Shown here: positions 48,401-60,700 of the stretch, in pieces
Numbering within the stretch: position 1 is the stretch's first letter
Layout: each line of letters begins with the position of its first letter
Source of the DNA: Diospyros lotus
Taxonomy: Eukaryota; Streptophyta; Magnoliopsida; Ericales; Ebenaceae
Length of the DNA: 64,000 bases
Reading direction: 5' to 3'
Assembly: GCF_014633365.1 (NCBI RefSeq)
Contig: NW_026267104.1
Location: 6,198,587-6,262,586 of the forward strand
Translations under genes and position numbers: made by a program
The notes under the pieces: model-generated
Told to the model about the DNA's origin: nothing
The model's database searches: none
The model's input: only the letters and a program-made list of their open reading frames with translations

Positions 48401-51400
48401 TCTCCTGTACATGTGTAAGTATCCTTTGTGATCATTAGTTTGAGGTTGATTCAGGGGTTTACTCTTGAAGATGCAACTGGATTGGCAGTTAAAGGTGATG
48501 TGGATGTTCATTCAGTTTATGCTACCTCTCTGCCAACCTCTCATCGAAGCTTCTCACCCCAAAGAGTACTAGAAATGGATGAGAAATGGAAAGCCCTCCC
48601 TTTGCCCAAAAGGCCTATTCGGCTTTTTATTGGCATTCTCTCTGCGACCAATCATTTTGCGGAGCGAATGGCAGTTAGAAAAACTTGGATGCAGAGTCCA
48701 GCAATCAAGTCCTTGGATGTTGTAGTTCGTTTCTTTGTTGCATTGGTAAGTTTGTGCCTTGTGCTAGCTTTTATGATGTATGCATGAAGAATTACCTGTA
48801 ACGGTGAAGAAATACTGACATGCTGGTAAGTTAGATGGTTGACTCAATCTCTATTTTGCCAGTTGCTCATGTTTACATTAAAAAGCATCAGGAGATGCCA
48901 CCTGTGTAGAAAAGAGTGGCCCGAGGTGAGGGTCTTGGCTGACAAGCAGACATGAAAACTTATGCAATCAAAATCGTATACTAAAACTCTACAATCAAAT
49001 GATCTGTACCTCTAAAGTAAATAGAATGCACACCATTTCATTTCTATCTCTCTAAAGTTAATGTAGAATGGGCTCATCTCTAAGATGACGCTCACCTATA
49101 AAATCTGCTAAACATGTGGACCAACCCAGAATAGATCTACTCCCGCATGAGGGTGGACCAACCCGAGGGTGCTTCCTAACATTTGAATTCGTTCATCCAC
49201 CTTAGACCAGTTGACTGACAAATAATCTAACGCATCCTGTGGATTGCTTAAGGCTTTGATTGGGAGAGGGCTGGGGTAGGGACAGAATGATACATAATGA
49301 AACAGAGTGAAAGGGTGAGAGAAGTACCATAAAGGTTGTTACTCTCCCCTTGCCTGGGAAGAATGAAAGATAAAAGAGGATAATATAACTTTATTTGGAT
49401 AGAGAATGGAAATGGACGAAATGGTAAAGTAATAAAAACAAAGTGACAATTATACCTTTTTCACTTCCAAAATAAATTGCTGGGTACAAAAATATGTTTA
49501 TTCTTTTTTGCTATGGATGGGAACAATTTAAATTAAGATGAGCCTTGGATTATGGTTTTAGATAAATATACATATCATTTTGAGTATTTACACAAAATAT
49601 GTCACATTAAATTATAAAAAAGTAGTTACCAAATAAAGAACTCATATAATGTGGATAAAATTTATGACATGAAGAATGGCCGGTTTTAGTATATACAAGA
49701 TTATTAGGCATACTAGAAAGGAATTAAAATCTCATGCTTTTTTCTGAATATGTGACTTTTAGATACTAAGGGTGATTTTAATAGGGGTGGAAAATGAGGG
49801 TGGAATTCCAATTCTCACCCCACCCCCTAGGAATTTCAATTATTTGATTTCAAGAAAAATCTTCACTTTTTGAATTAAGATGGAATTCGAATTCCATGGA
49901 ATTGAAAAACTGTTTGATAGAATTTCCTAGAATTTAGATGGAAAATTAATTTCACCCTCATTTTCCACCCCTATCAAATGCACCCTAAGTTGATTGAGGG
50001 AAGCTTATTTCTGAATTCTGGTTGGATAATCCTTTTGTATGAGTTATAAGTTTATCTGAAAGCCCCATAAAGATGCTCAAATTTAGATTAGTTTGACATC
50101 TGCTCAAATTTAGATTATCTTGTTTGTTGTACAAAATAGTACACATTTCTGATATCCCCTTCAGTATTCTTTAATTGCAAATCAAATTTGAATAATCTAT
50201 TTTGAGGTACGACATTGTGTAACTGGCATCCTGAATAACCCCGTCCTTTGCTATATTGTTTCTTAAGGTTATAAGACATTTCTCTGAAACATTTGTAGCA
50301 CCACCCTCTTCAAAGCGAATATTTGATGAAGAAATTTTGAGCCTTCAAATTTATTGTGGAAGAAAATTTGAAAACATTAAATTTCCTATTCTTTTTCCAT
50401 CGTTTTGATGCAGGCATGGCTACCCTTCCGTGAGATGCAAGTTGCTTTATTTCATTGTGTTACATTCATGTGTCTTGTCACTTTTAAACTAACCACCCCT
50501 GGCCGTGTCAGTCTTAACTTGGAATAGTAAGAAGCAGAAACAAATTGGAATCTATTTTGAATGGATTTAGTTCAGGTTTTATTTATATATTTATCCTCTG
50601 GAGGAACATGATTGATGATGAATTTTATTTTTATGTTTCCACTTTGTCATCTCCAAAGTCCATTCATTCTGCATGGAGTGTACTTGGTTCTTGTATAAGG
50701 AAACTGTTAGAGTTCATTTGTACTAGATTAGGGTTTGTAATGTGAGGGAAATATTATGTTGTATTTTCAGTTATTTCTTCTAGAAGTTAAGGTCTGACCG
50801 AATTGGTTGTAACTGCCGGTTTTGGGCAGTCGGTCAGGAAGCTCTTCCACCCTCTATGGCTTATATATAGGGGCCGAGAGTTAGGCTTTTAAGAGGGCTT
50901 TCTATTGTGAGTTATCAGCTGTCTTGGGGCAAGATTGTGCAGTGAGGAAGAGTGGATATCTTTCTTGTAACAACTCTATATAGCTTTCAGGTTTATGGGC
51001 TAGGTGAGAGTTGGGTTTTGAGAGCACTTGTAATCTTGTATTGATATTCAAGATAGTGGAGAAAGCAGGGGCATATGCCAAGCTAGATGTAGGTCTTTCA
51101 TTGAGACTGAACCAGGGTAAATTCTTGTGCATTGTGTGATGTTCTTGTTTGTGTTCTTGATTGTATTTAGCTTTCTATTCATTTCGGGATAGAGAGAGAG
51201 ATCGCTGGGTGATTGAGAGATTGAGAGATCATATATAAGGGTGAGATCTAGGTTAACAGAAACAATATACTATCTTTTTTTTTTTTTTAAATAACAATAA
51301 GATATTAAGAAAAAGTTGAGAATAATTATTTTATAGTGTCATTTTAGTGGTTCCCCAAAACTTCAGTTGTTCAGAAACATCATTGTTTATCTGGTTAAAA

Positions 51401-52936
51401 ATGCATATTTGAGCTAAAGATGTTTTCTAGAAAGCTTTTACCAACTAAAGATAACTCACTTTAAAATGGAAGAGACAGATTCCATTGAATAATATTTCTT
51501 CCGAATCCATGCTTCTTGCTTTTGGTCTTCATGCTGTTTCCTATGCTTATTTTCCATCATGGTATAATCCGATGCACAAAAAGAAACCGAAAAAGTTATT
51601 ATTTTCATAATATATGAATAATTGAGTTGCATTTTGTTTACAAGTCTTGTTTATGATTGCCTTGAATCTTATTTAGAATGTCAATTTTGTAATTGGATTT
51701 ATGCATTTCACAAACTGAATTCGTGTACAAAATCATAAGCTGCAAGCATGAAAGGCTCATTTTCACTCAAAAGAAAAATTTCACACTTTCAGTTATTTTT
51801 TTTTTTTGTGCGCGCTCTCACGTGCATGTGTTTTATGATCTGTTTTTATTTTATAGAAAGATCACTGTGTGCTAAATTAATCATCTCTTCTTTTTCTTAC
51901 ATTTCTTTTCGAGTATTCTACTGATTTTGAAAGACCATGCAGAATACAAGGAAGGAGGTGAACGCAGTTTTGAAGAAAGAAGCTGCTTATTTTGGCGATA
52001 TTGTGATTTTGCCATTTATGGATCGCTATGAGCTCGTGGTTCTTAAAACTATTGCCATCTGCAAATATGGAGTATGTTTACTCCCATCTCTCGCCTTTCT
52101 TTTAGTCTCCAATGATAATTTATTTCTAGCTTGGCTCATTGTCGAACAGTAACCAAAACATTTGGATTGCAGGTTCAAAATGTGACTGCTGCTCACATCA
52201 TGAAGTGTGATGATGATACATTTGTTAGGGTGGATACTGTCTTGAAAGAAATTGGTGGCATCTCCCCTAAACGCTCCCTTTACATGGGCAACCTCAATCT
52301 CTTGCATCGACCTCTTAGAACTGGGAAATGGGCTGTCACTTACGAGGTATGAGAGCTTCAAATCATAGCTGGTGGTACAAATGCTGACTATTCTTCTTAA
52401 AGCATTTGCGTAACGCAAGGGATGCATTCTAACATTGTTTAGATCGAATAATGATTTCTCACAAGGTTGCATTAAAGATTATCTTTGCCTTAAATATCTC
52501 ATGCATAATTAATGTATGCAACAGGAGTGGCCAGAGGAAGCATATCCTCCTTATGCTAATGGGCCTGGATACATAATATCCATTGACATTGCTAAGTTCA
52601 TCATCTCTCAGCATGCTAATCGAAGCCTACGGGTTTGTAACGCCAGAAACTTCAATCCATTTCTATATTCTGCAATGAAAGATTCGACTTTTGTTTCTGA
52701 AACATGTCGTTCCTCTGTCATGGCAGCTGTTCAAGATGGAGGATGTGAGCATGGGAATGTGGGTCCAGCAGTTCAACCGCTCCACCCCGGTCCAGTACTC
52801 TCACAACTGGAAGTTCTGTCAATACGGATGCATGGAAGGTTACTACACTGCGCATTACCAATCCCCGCGACAGATGATTTGCCTGTGGGACAATTTAGCT
52901 AGAGGTCGGGCTCACTGCTGCAACTTTAGGCGATGA
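45411..52936 (+). CDS. Hydroxyproline O-galactosyltransferase (GALT2-6 family, galectin + GT31)
   Basis: Golgi type II membrane enzyme that adds the first galactose to hydroxyproline of arabinogalactan proteins, using UDP-galactose. Exons: 45411-46320, 47306-47538, 48455-48745, 51943-52071, 52173-52346, 52525-52632, 52727-52936; all phases agree, giving 684 residues. Start: in-frame ATGs at 45390, 45408 and 45411; MKRAKSE is the family-like start. Membrane anchor about residues 18-40 ([17 protein letters not shown]). Galectin domain about 175-390 ([29 protein letters not shown]). GT31 catalytic domain follows ([20 protein letters not shown]), with the metal-binding acidic motif [11 protein letters not shown] near residue 533 and [14 protein letters not shown]. 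Length and domain order fit GALT4/5/6; the paralogue is not assigned. Intron 3 (3.2 kb) and intron 2 carry transposons. The ORF is intact. Confidence 0.94.
47214..47279. repeat. Poly-C / poly-A tract in galactosyltransferase intron 1
   Basis: 18 C, then TC and 12 A, then a second A run at 47266-47279, about 30 bp before the exon 2 acceptor. Similar in make-up to the tails at 9696-9725 and 23649-23707. The A-rich stretch displaces the pyrimidine tract near the acceptor, though TTTTTCTTATCTGGCAG remains. Confidence 0.8.
47673..47944 (-). mobile_element. Solo LTR in galactosyltransferase intron 2
   Basis: Starts TGTCAAGCC and ends GATCATGACA (TGTCA/TGACA inverted ends). Flanked by GGATA at 47668-47672 and 47945-47949. 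On the minus strand it reads as an LTR, with an AATAACAGAATTATTC block followed by CT repeats. Length 272 bp. A single LTR with exact 5-bp duplications means LTR-LTR recombination removed the rest. Confidence 0.85.
49770..49985. mobile_element. Tourist-like (PIF/Harbinger) MITE in galactosyltransferase intron 3
   Basis: The left end GGGTGATTTTAATAGGGG, then TGGAAAATGAGGGTGGAA, is inverted at the right end (CACCCTCATTTTCCACCCCT, then ATCAAATGCACCC). TAA flanks both sides (49767-49769 and 49986-49988). 216 bp; a 3-bp TAA duplication is typical of Tourist MITEs. Confidence 0.88.
50705..51258 (+). mobile_element. Solo copia LTR in galactosyltransferase intron 3
   Basis: Starts TGTTAGAGTTC and ends CTAGGTTAACA. 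Flanked by GAAAC at 50700-50704 and 51259-51263. Contains a TATA motif (GGCTTATATATAGGGGC, about 50860) and a U5-like run ending in short GAGAGATTGAGAGATC repeats. 554 bp, same direction as the host gene, so it could supply a promoter or polyadenylation signal inside the intron. Confidence 0.9.
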
Positions 52937-53650
52937 AAAGCAACTTCAAGTCAAGGAATGGGGCCAACCTGTTGTACCTAACCTGTTGTACCTGTATTTC
53001 AGATTTCAGTCAATCTCTCGTTCTTGTTTATATTGGTCAGAATGGGAGATATATCGCTACTTTGAGTCACTGCCATTGTTTTCTACGATGAGAAAGAACC
53101 CGGTATGATTCTTTCTGGTTGAGAGCATTTGGGGCCTTTTCTGCGGCCCAGCCAAGTTCTGCTAGTTGATTGTGATTATTGACACTTGAAATCTGGAGAA
53201 TAGATGATAACTTTTAGCATAGAACGGAGACAATTTATTCCTTTGCAGTGCTTCAAGTGGCTTGCAAACATTCACAATGAAATATAGAGGGTAGGTGGAT
53301 ATATGTATCCTTTTGTTTTGGTGATTAGTGTCATGACCTTCCTCTGAATGGGAGATATCATCCATGAATGGGAGGGAGATATCATCACATGTCCAACCTA
53401 GTTCTTATTATTGAACTTTTGTAAAGAAACATTTACTACAATGATGTGACAGTAACATGTTTTTTTTGACTTTGTGCTTCTCTAGTCATTTCGCCTAGTT
53501 AATGTGATTTTGATTTTAATTTTTGTGCACAAAAATGTCTGTTTTGAATATGAATCTTGATAGCAACGATATGATTGATTTTTTGATTTTATTTCAATAT
53601 AATAAAATTTAATAATACTATTTTTGTGCATATGTGTGTATATATATATT
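52937..53650 (+). other. Galactosyltransferase 3' UTR and downstream flank
   Basis: Follows the stop codon. It contains a short direct repeat (ACCTGTTGTACCT twice near 52967-52991) and becomes AT-rich after 53400. A polyadenylation site probably lies here; none is unique. No other gene. Confidence 0.5.
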
Positions 53651-54057
53651 CAGGCCCGGCCCTGAGCCAAGGCGGTTAGTGCGATCGCCTTGGGCCCGGC
53701 CCATTATTCGGGGTCAAAATGATTTTAGTAAATATTATATTATAATTATTAATTAATTTAATATTTAAAAAAAAAAAATCTTGAACTCCCAACAATACTA
53801 GGTGAACTTCAAGTTCATCGAAAGTCAACGAACATGAAATTTGCTTTGTGCTAGCACTAAGCGGACTTGAAGGCGGACTTTAAAGTCCGCCCAGCACTCA
53901 AATGTGCTGAAGGCTCAAAACATTTCTAAATTTTAATATATTGAAATTTGAATTGAGACAATTTATTTGGCTTGAAAGTTAAATTTTTAATTAATTTGTA
54001 TAGATTAAATCTTAGTTGAAAAATAAGAATGAGTTCTTCACTAAATTTAAATATATA

Positions 54058-54722
54058 TAGGGCCGGCCCAAGGCATAGGCCACTAAGACCTATGCCTAGG
54101 ACCCCCCAAAAATTTGGGGCCCCAAACAACCCCCTCTCCACACACACACAGAATTTGGGGCCCCCAAAAAAAGCCTCCCTCCAAAATTTGGGACCCTAAA
54201 CAGCCACCGTCTAACGCCCATCCCCCTCTTCTTTCACATGGAGAATTTGGGGCCCCCCAAAAAATATCCCCCCTTCCCCCCCCCCCCCCCCAACACCCCT
54301 TACACGGAGAATTTGGGGCCCCAAAAAAAAATCTACACACACCCCTCACACGGAGAATTTGGGGCTCCCAAAAAAAATCTACACACACCCCTCACACAAA
54401 AAATTTGGGGCCCCCCAAAAAAATCCCCCCTCCCTCCCCCACACACTCACACCCCTCACACGGAGAATTTGGGGCCCCCAAAAAAAATCCCCCTCCCCCT
54501 CCCCCCCCCACACCCACACCTCTCACGCGGAGAATTTGGGGCCTCCCCAAAAAATCTCCCCCCTCCACACACACGCAGGCGCACACACACACACAAAGAA
54601 CAAACCACCTCCCCTGTTAAAAGAAAATAAATAAATTAGGAGCTTCCAAAAAAATACAGCGTTCCACCCTCTCAAAAAAAAATATTTTCGTCTAGGGTCC
54701 ATCCGGCCTTGGGCCGGCCCTG
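54058..54722. mobile_element. hAT-type element with AATATATA duplications, carrying a minisatellite
   Basis: Ends TAGGGCCGGCCCAAGG and CCTTGGGCCGGCCCTG are inverted repeats. AATATATA flanks both sides (54050-54057 and 54723-54730), though in AT-rich context. The interior is mostly the minisatellite described below. No transposase; the long proline-rich or glycine-rich open frames here are products of the repeat. Confidence 0.75.
54111..54545. repeat. GC-rich minisatellite, nine copies of an AATTTGGGG-centred unit
   Basis: AATTTGGGG (one copy reads AATTTGGGA) begins at 54111, 54152, 54185, 54244, 54310, 54356, 54402, 54466 and 54533. The usual context is CACACGGAGAATTTGGGGCC, then an A-run, then a C-run with CACACA. 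Unit length varies from about 33 to 67 bp because the A, C and CA runs vary. The unit resembles the left end of the element (CCAAAAATTTGGGGCCCC). Confidence 0.9.
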
Positions 54723-54786
54723 AATATATATGGGCCCTAAATTTTACTTTTGCCCTGACCCTAAATAATTCAGGGCCGACAGCATA

Positions 54787-55633
54787 TATATTCCCACCTA
54801 ATCCCACTTCTTTATTAATTAAATTCTAGCGATAAGTATCCCTTCCACATCAACTCGTCAGTTACTTATCCAATTTTGATCAATGACAATGATACATGTA
54901 GGATAGTCCACACTGAATTCAATTGTACTGTAAACTGTGTTATCATTGTTGCTACCAATATCATTATATATATCTTGCCTGGATATTTAAGCATTGCGTT
55001 GGTGTCTATCATTCTTGGTTAGATGGATAACTATAGGGTCTTTTACCAATGACGTGGTTTAATAAAGCCGGTGTTTGCTGGCTTTTCCCTCCAACTGCTG
55101 CTTAATATCAAGTTAAGGATTCTGGTACAAATGAGTTTTAGATTAACCCGTTGTTTTGTTTATGAGATTAGATTCAGGTGATTTTTAGCCATTGACGAAA
55201 GTACTAATTAGCTCATTTGTACTCAAAAACCCTTTAAAACACTGATAAATTTTTTTATTAAGTTTTTAAAATAATGTCTTTAATCCCTTTATCTCTAAAA
55301 CCTAAATAATAATGACAAAGGACAAAGAGACCCGAAAAATATGTCTAAAATTCATAAGATTCGAATATATAACTGAATTTCACCAGCATGACTATCTATC
55401 TCTGAATATCATACCAATAGTAATATATTATATTCCCTCTCCTTTACTAGCATCATTTTGGTGGGTGGTTAACAAGCCTGTTTCTTTCAGAACACCATTT
55501 ATTTGTTTTTGGTGGGTGAGAAGAATACGGTTGCTTCTATCTTCATCATCATTATAAAACAACTGATATCACAGATGAAGATCACCATGAGAATATTTTC
55601 TGCTTTGGAGAATTACAATTAATGTTCAGGAGC
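54787..55633. other. Upstream flank of the O-methyltransferase gene
   Basis: AT-rich with no coding sequence. A TATA-like ATTATAAAAC lies at about 55551-55560, some 75 bp before the start codon, and could be the core promoter, with a leader containing TCATCATC. Confidence 0.4.
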
Positions 55634-57160
55634 ATGGAATCAGGCGAAGAAGGCTTCTCAATCTGGAGCATAACAGGCCTGATAGGCGCCCAAATGGCAG
55701 CCAAAGCTGCAATTGAACTAAACGTCTTCAACATCATCAACGAGGCAGGCCCTGAAGCTCAGCTTTCTTCAGCCGAAATCGTTTCAAAAATTCCCACAAC
55801 CAATCACAAAGCAGCCGCCATTGCCTTGGACAAGATCCTAGCAATGCTAACCACAAAATCCATTCTTTCTAGCTCTCTGAGATTACGTCCAGATCATAAG
55901 CAAGAAAGGATTTATGGGTTAACAATGGCGTCTCGAACCCTAGTGACTAACGGAGGTGGAGTTTCCATTGCTCCGCTGGTTCTCTTTGCTTGTGAAAAGG
56001 AATTCGTGGACAGTCTTTACATGGCCAAGGAGACTGTGCTGGAACCGGGCTGCTCCCCCTTCCGGAAGGCTCATGGGTCGGATTTGTTCGAGTATCTGGC
56101 TAAGAATCCTCGGTTGAGTAGAATGTTTAACGAGGAGATGGAGTGTTTTTCAAAGATATTGCTCCACAAGGTGTTAAAGGTGTATTCTGGGTTCCAAGAC
56201 GTGAAGGAATTGATGGATGTTGGCGGCGGCAATGGAGCTACACTAGAGAAGATAGTCTCCATCTATCCGCATGTTAAGGGCATCAACTTTGATTTGCCCC
56301 ATGTTGTTGCTGATGCTGCTATCAGCTGCCCTGGTTAGTTCTTTGATCTCTAAGTTACTGTAACTGATGGTTACAGATTTTTATTGATACCCACAAAAGC
56401 TTTTGATCGACAGAACTGTTAATTGTCATGTAACGAACTTTGTTTCGGTATGGATTATCAAGATGGCAACCTTGATAAGCAGTAATCTTGATGAACCTGA
56501 AACCTGTCAAGCCTTGTAAAACTCATACACTCTCCCATTAGGTCTCAATATGGTCCCTTATCATAATAATTCGAGTTCAAGAGATAGAAAAGATTAATGA
56601 CATTGTCATATAGAAGTCTAATAAGATGTCTTTGAATTTAAGGACGACACCTAAATTTGATCTCGGAAGAGTTATATTTATTTACTGACTGGCGTGTAAT
56701 TTATTGGGAAAAGGTGTGGAGCATATTGCCGGAGATATGTTCGACTCTTTGCCAAATGCACAAACAATTTTGTTGAAGGTTGGTTTTTCCTTTCACAGAC
56801 TAGGTTTGCCAACACAAATTCAATCATTAATAAGATTAACGTTCGTGATTGATGTTGTCATAGTCGATATTACATGATTGGGACGATGATCGCTGCATTA
56901 TGTTGCTGAGAAAGTGCTGGCAGGCGTTGCCGGAGGATGGGAAGGTGATAGCTCTCGAGTTCGGAGCTCCCTGCGGCAATGTCGTGGAATCAGAGCTTGC
57001 CGTGGCAACCGATTTCTTCATGATGGTGCTGAACGTTGGCGGCAAGGAAAGAACCGTGGCTGAATTGGAAGATCTTGCCAAAGCAGCAGGCTTTGGAGAA
57101 ACACTAGCGTTCTGCATTGACAAGGAGATTCAACTTATGGAATTCATCAAGAAAAACTAA
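55634..57160 (+). CDS. COMT-like S-adenosylmethionine-dependent O-methyltransferase
   Basis: Cytosolic class of plant enzyme that methylates hydroxyls of small phenolics or alkaloids with S-adenosylmethionine. Exons: 55634-56333, 56714-56778, 56864-57160, in phase, 353 residues. An upstream in-frame ATG (55622) would add four residues; the second ATG has a purine at -3 and G at +4 and gives MESGEEG, which looks more natural. The N-terminal dimerisation domain is followed by the SAM-binding motif LMDVGGGNGATLEK at about residue 195. The three residues used for catalysis in COMT are all present: His259 in HDWDD, Glu287 in ALEFG and Glu317 in GGKERT. Substrate cannot be read from sequence; the short substrate-binding loop differs from lignin COMT as I remember it, so caffeate activity should not be assumed. 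Intact. Confidence 0.9.
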
Positions 57161-57784
57161 TCAATGTCGGGGCGACATAATCTTCAACCTTCTTAATTTA
57201 TCTGTATAATTGCCGTGCACTCTGATCTTTCTTCTGTACTCTCACTAAGTTTCTTACAAAGATAGTGGGAATCCTTCAGTGATTTTTAAGTATCAATGTG
57301 TATAAAAATTTTATGCATAAAATGTTACATGATAACAGATGTGTGACTATATAAAAACGAATACTGATAATTTGACTAAATATTATTATTATTATTATTA
57401 TTATAAAGTAAAATTTAAAATGATGTATATTAAAAATAAAATAAAAGGGCAGTTAATGGGCAATCCTGTCATATCAAAAGAATTCGACAGTTAAAACAGT
57501 CAAGGGGACGTTTAGAAATTTCATCCCTCCAACCTCCATTTCCCCCGCCATCCAAATCGGCTTTTGCTTTGCTTTGTTTCACTCTCTCTCTCTCTCTCTC
57601 TGCTGCATTAACGGAAGAAAAGGCCTTGAACTTCGTACATGTTTTGCCTTTCAACGCTCCGTAGATACGATGACATTTTGGTCTCCCACGCTGCAATCCG
57701 TTTCCCAAACTTTTTCTCCTGATTGATTCATATCCCCATCTCAACGGTTACTTTCCCCTGCATTAACGGCTAGTTTTCACGGAA
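57161..57784. other. Spacer between O-methyltransferase and OSCA genes
   Basis: The O-methyltransferase 3' UTR followed by the OSCA promoter and leader. An ATT repeat at 57381-57404 and a CT microsatellite at 57582-57601 (probably OSCA leader) are the only notable features. Confidence 0.5.
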
Positions 57785-60700
57785 ATGGATTTATCTTCCT
57801 TCCTGACGTCTCTGGGCACCTCGTTCGCGATCTTCGTGGTGCTGATGTTGCTGTTCACATGGCTGTCCAGAATGCCCGGCAACAACGTTGTTTACTGCCC
57901 GAATCGGATCCTCCATGGCATGGATCCGTGGGACGGCGGATCCAGGACCCGGAACCCGTTTTCCTGGATCAAAGAGGCACTTTCCTCCTCCGAGCGCGAC
58001 GTTATTGCCATGTCTGGCGTCGATTCTGCTGTCTATTTCGTCTTCCTCTCCACTGGTTTGCCCTTTCAAACTCTATTATTCCCTGCACACGCACGCACGC
58101 GCACACGCACATATATTTCCAATGTGTGCGTTATATTTGGAAAATATCATTTGGGTATTGTTCATTTGGTGGGTTCGATATAATCTGTGTCTGCATGATT
58201 CTCTACTTGACATGGATGTCATTTTTGGATGATGATGATTTCAACATAATAAAGTAAACAACGTGATATTTTTACATTTTTGCATTTTGATTCACTTTCA
58301 GCAAACAAATTCTCTGGAATTTTATATCCTGTAGCTGCTTTAGTCTCTTTAATTGTGCAGAAGGTTGAACAATGAATCTTAATTTGCCACTATCAATTTT
58401 GGGGTCATAGGAAGCATCCAAAAGGGGAAACAAAAAAAAAAAAACCCTGAAAAGTTTCATAAAAATATTCATTGGTTTACCGGTCAGTGACTCCAAATTT
58501 CCTGAATAGCGTATATATAGTTCACATTGCATGTGTACTTATTGAAGTTCTCTTATCTGAAAATCCCAAGTAAGGAAATGGTCTTTAACATAGAATTTTA
58601 GCACAAAAGATCCAAACTTGTGACGACGGTTTCTGCTTTATTAATATAACAACAACAACAATAATCATAAACCTTAATCCTGCCATTGCAAATAACATAA
58701 TAAGGAAAAGGAAAAAGTTTCAAAATCAGTTGATGATATAAACCTCCTCTCTCCTTGTCTTTGGTCATAACAAAACCAACCAAACTGACATTTGAATAAT
58801 TAGGTTTTTAACCGTTTTAATTCCATGGGGAAGATCATCATATGTAATCTATTTTTCTTGTGGATACCTCTTGCCTGAACTTGCTGATTTCCGCTTCAGG
58901 AGCCCCTTGTTCTTCAAGAATGAAGTTAGACCACTTAAAGAAATCTTTTCGTCCAAAAGAAACCATTGGAACTGGGCCCTTGTTTTGGCTGGTTTAGCTT
59001 TCTTCTTAATTGAACAATCCAAATGTTCTCTCCAGTGTTGAAGGACGGGGTAGATTTTCTCACTTGTGATTCACATGTTGCTCAAATCTTGGTCCAGAAT
59101 GCTGTGCCATAAGGCATTAAAATTCTAAATACAGTCAGTAATATTGCATGGCTACCAGTCATGAGAATGTATTGGTTATTGGTACCAAAATGTAAATAAG
59201 ATAAGAGACATAGAACTCGTACTCTACTTTGGATCCTAACTTGAAGAGTGTATTTTCAAAGTTTCATACTCTTGGTTTTCTTCATATTGAGTTATATATG
59301 GAAACTGTTGTAGTAACAGGTAAGCCATATCACCTGGTAACTTATATTTTCTAGGTGCTGGCCCTGGCAAAAGGGGAGAACGAGAGGTCTTTCTCCGGTT
59401 AAAATAGGCTGCAGACTTGTGATTGACTTGGTATAAAGTGGCAATCCTGCTATTTTCATGTTGCAATTTTTATTATTTTCATTATTTATTTGATTGTTTC
59501 GGGTATGCCTTCTTTGTTTCCATCACCCTTGATCCAAAGTCAAAGAGAACAAGTAATGATACAACATAAATTCATAAAGAATAAAATTTTGCCTCCAACA
59601 CCAAGAGAATCCACCGATTTTGAGCAGAGAAAACTAGCTGAATGCACTAAACTCATAAGTTAAACTATTTCAAATACTCACTGTAGTTTCTGGTATTACA
59701 TGTACATTTCTGCCAAAAAGCAGATATCATTTCTCAATTTTAACTTTCCTGCAATGTGGCCTCAGTGTTTGGAATACTGGTTTTATCTGGGGTTGTGTTG
59801 CTACCACTTCTTCTTCCACTGGCTGCCACTGACAAGAGTGTGAAGTCTGACGATAGCACGAGCAAGGGAGCTTTCAACGACCTTGACAAGCTATCAATGG
59901 GACAAGTTAAAGTAAGTTCCATGACTATTTCATCAATTGGCACCCCATTTCTTTAATTGTTTCAGTAAATAAACAATCCTTTGGGACAGTTTTTAAATTT
60001 ATATTTGAACTTATGTTTTGTTAATTTCTGTTTCTTTCCTCGTGGATTACAGCAAAACAGTTTGAGGCTGTGGGCTTTCCTGATAGCCACCTACTGGGTT
60101 TCTTTTGTTGCATATTACCTGTTATGGAAGGCATATAATCATGTCTCAAGTGTCAGAGCTTCTGCTTTAATGTCTCCCAAAATGAGAGCTGAACAATTTG
60201 TTGTTCTTGTAAGAGACATTCCTCCTCCACCCAAAGGTGAAACTATAAAGGAACAGGTTGATTCATACTTCAACACAATATATCCAGATACGTATTACAG
60301 ATCAATGGTGGTTACAAACAACAAAGAGGTATTACATAATTTCAAACTTTTATGGAAATTTGTTATTATCTTCTATCAATTCATTTCATAGGGAATATGA
60401 TATCTTAAACACATTTTCGTTTTGTGCGGTATACATTATATAGCCTTGAATAGTTTTGCTCTATCAAATGAACTCATTTTTGTGTATTTTGGTGGTTCAA
60501 TCCATTTGACAAAAGGAATTTCTAGCCTTAGAATGTTTTGACTTTTTCAGGTGAACAAAATTTGGGACGAGTTAGAAGGATTCAAAAAGAAGCTTGCACG
60601 TGCTGAAGAAATATCTGCAGGGTCCAAGAGAACAGGCAATCCTGAAGGGAATATACCCGCACACAGAAAAGGCTTTCTTGGTCTTGTCGGTGAAAAAGTA

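Larger units (their letters stand above)
53651..54786. mobile_element. Possible older hAT-like element hosting the inner one
   Basis: The left edge CAGGCCCGGCCCTGAGCC resembles a hAT end of the same type as the inner element, and sequence right of the inner element ends TTCAGGGCCGACAGCA. TATATATT lies on both outer flanks, which are low-complexity AT DNA, so the match is weak. If right, the inner element (54058-54722) jumped into its own relative. Confidence 0.4.

Noticed and set aside
54111..54620. CRISPR-like array or proline-rich protein gene
   Set aside because: Repeats are irregular, spacers are low-complexity C and CA runs, the host is a plant, and all three frames stay open because of base composition.
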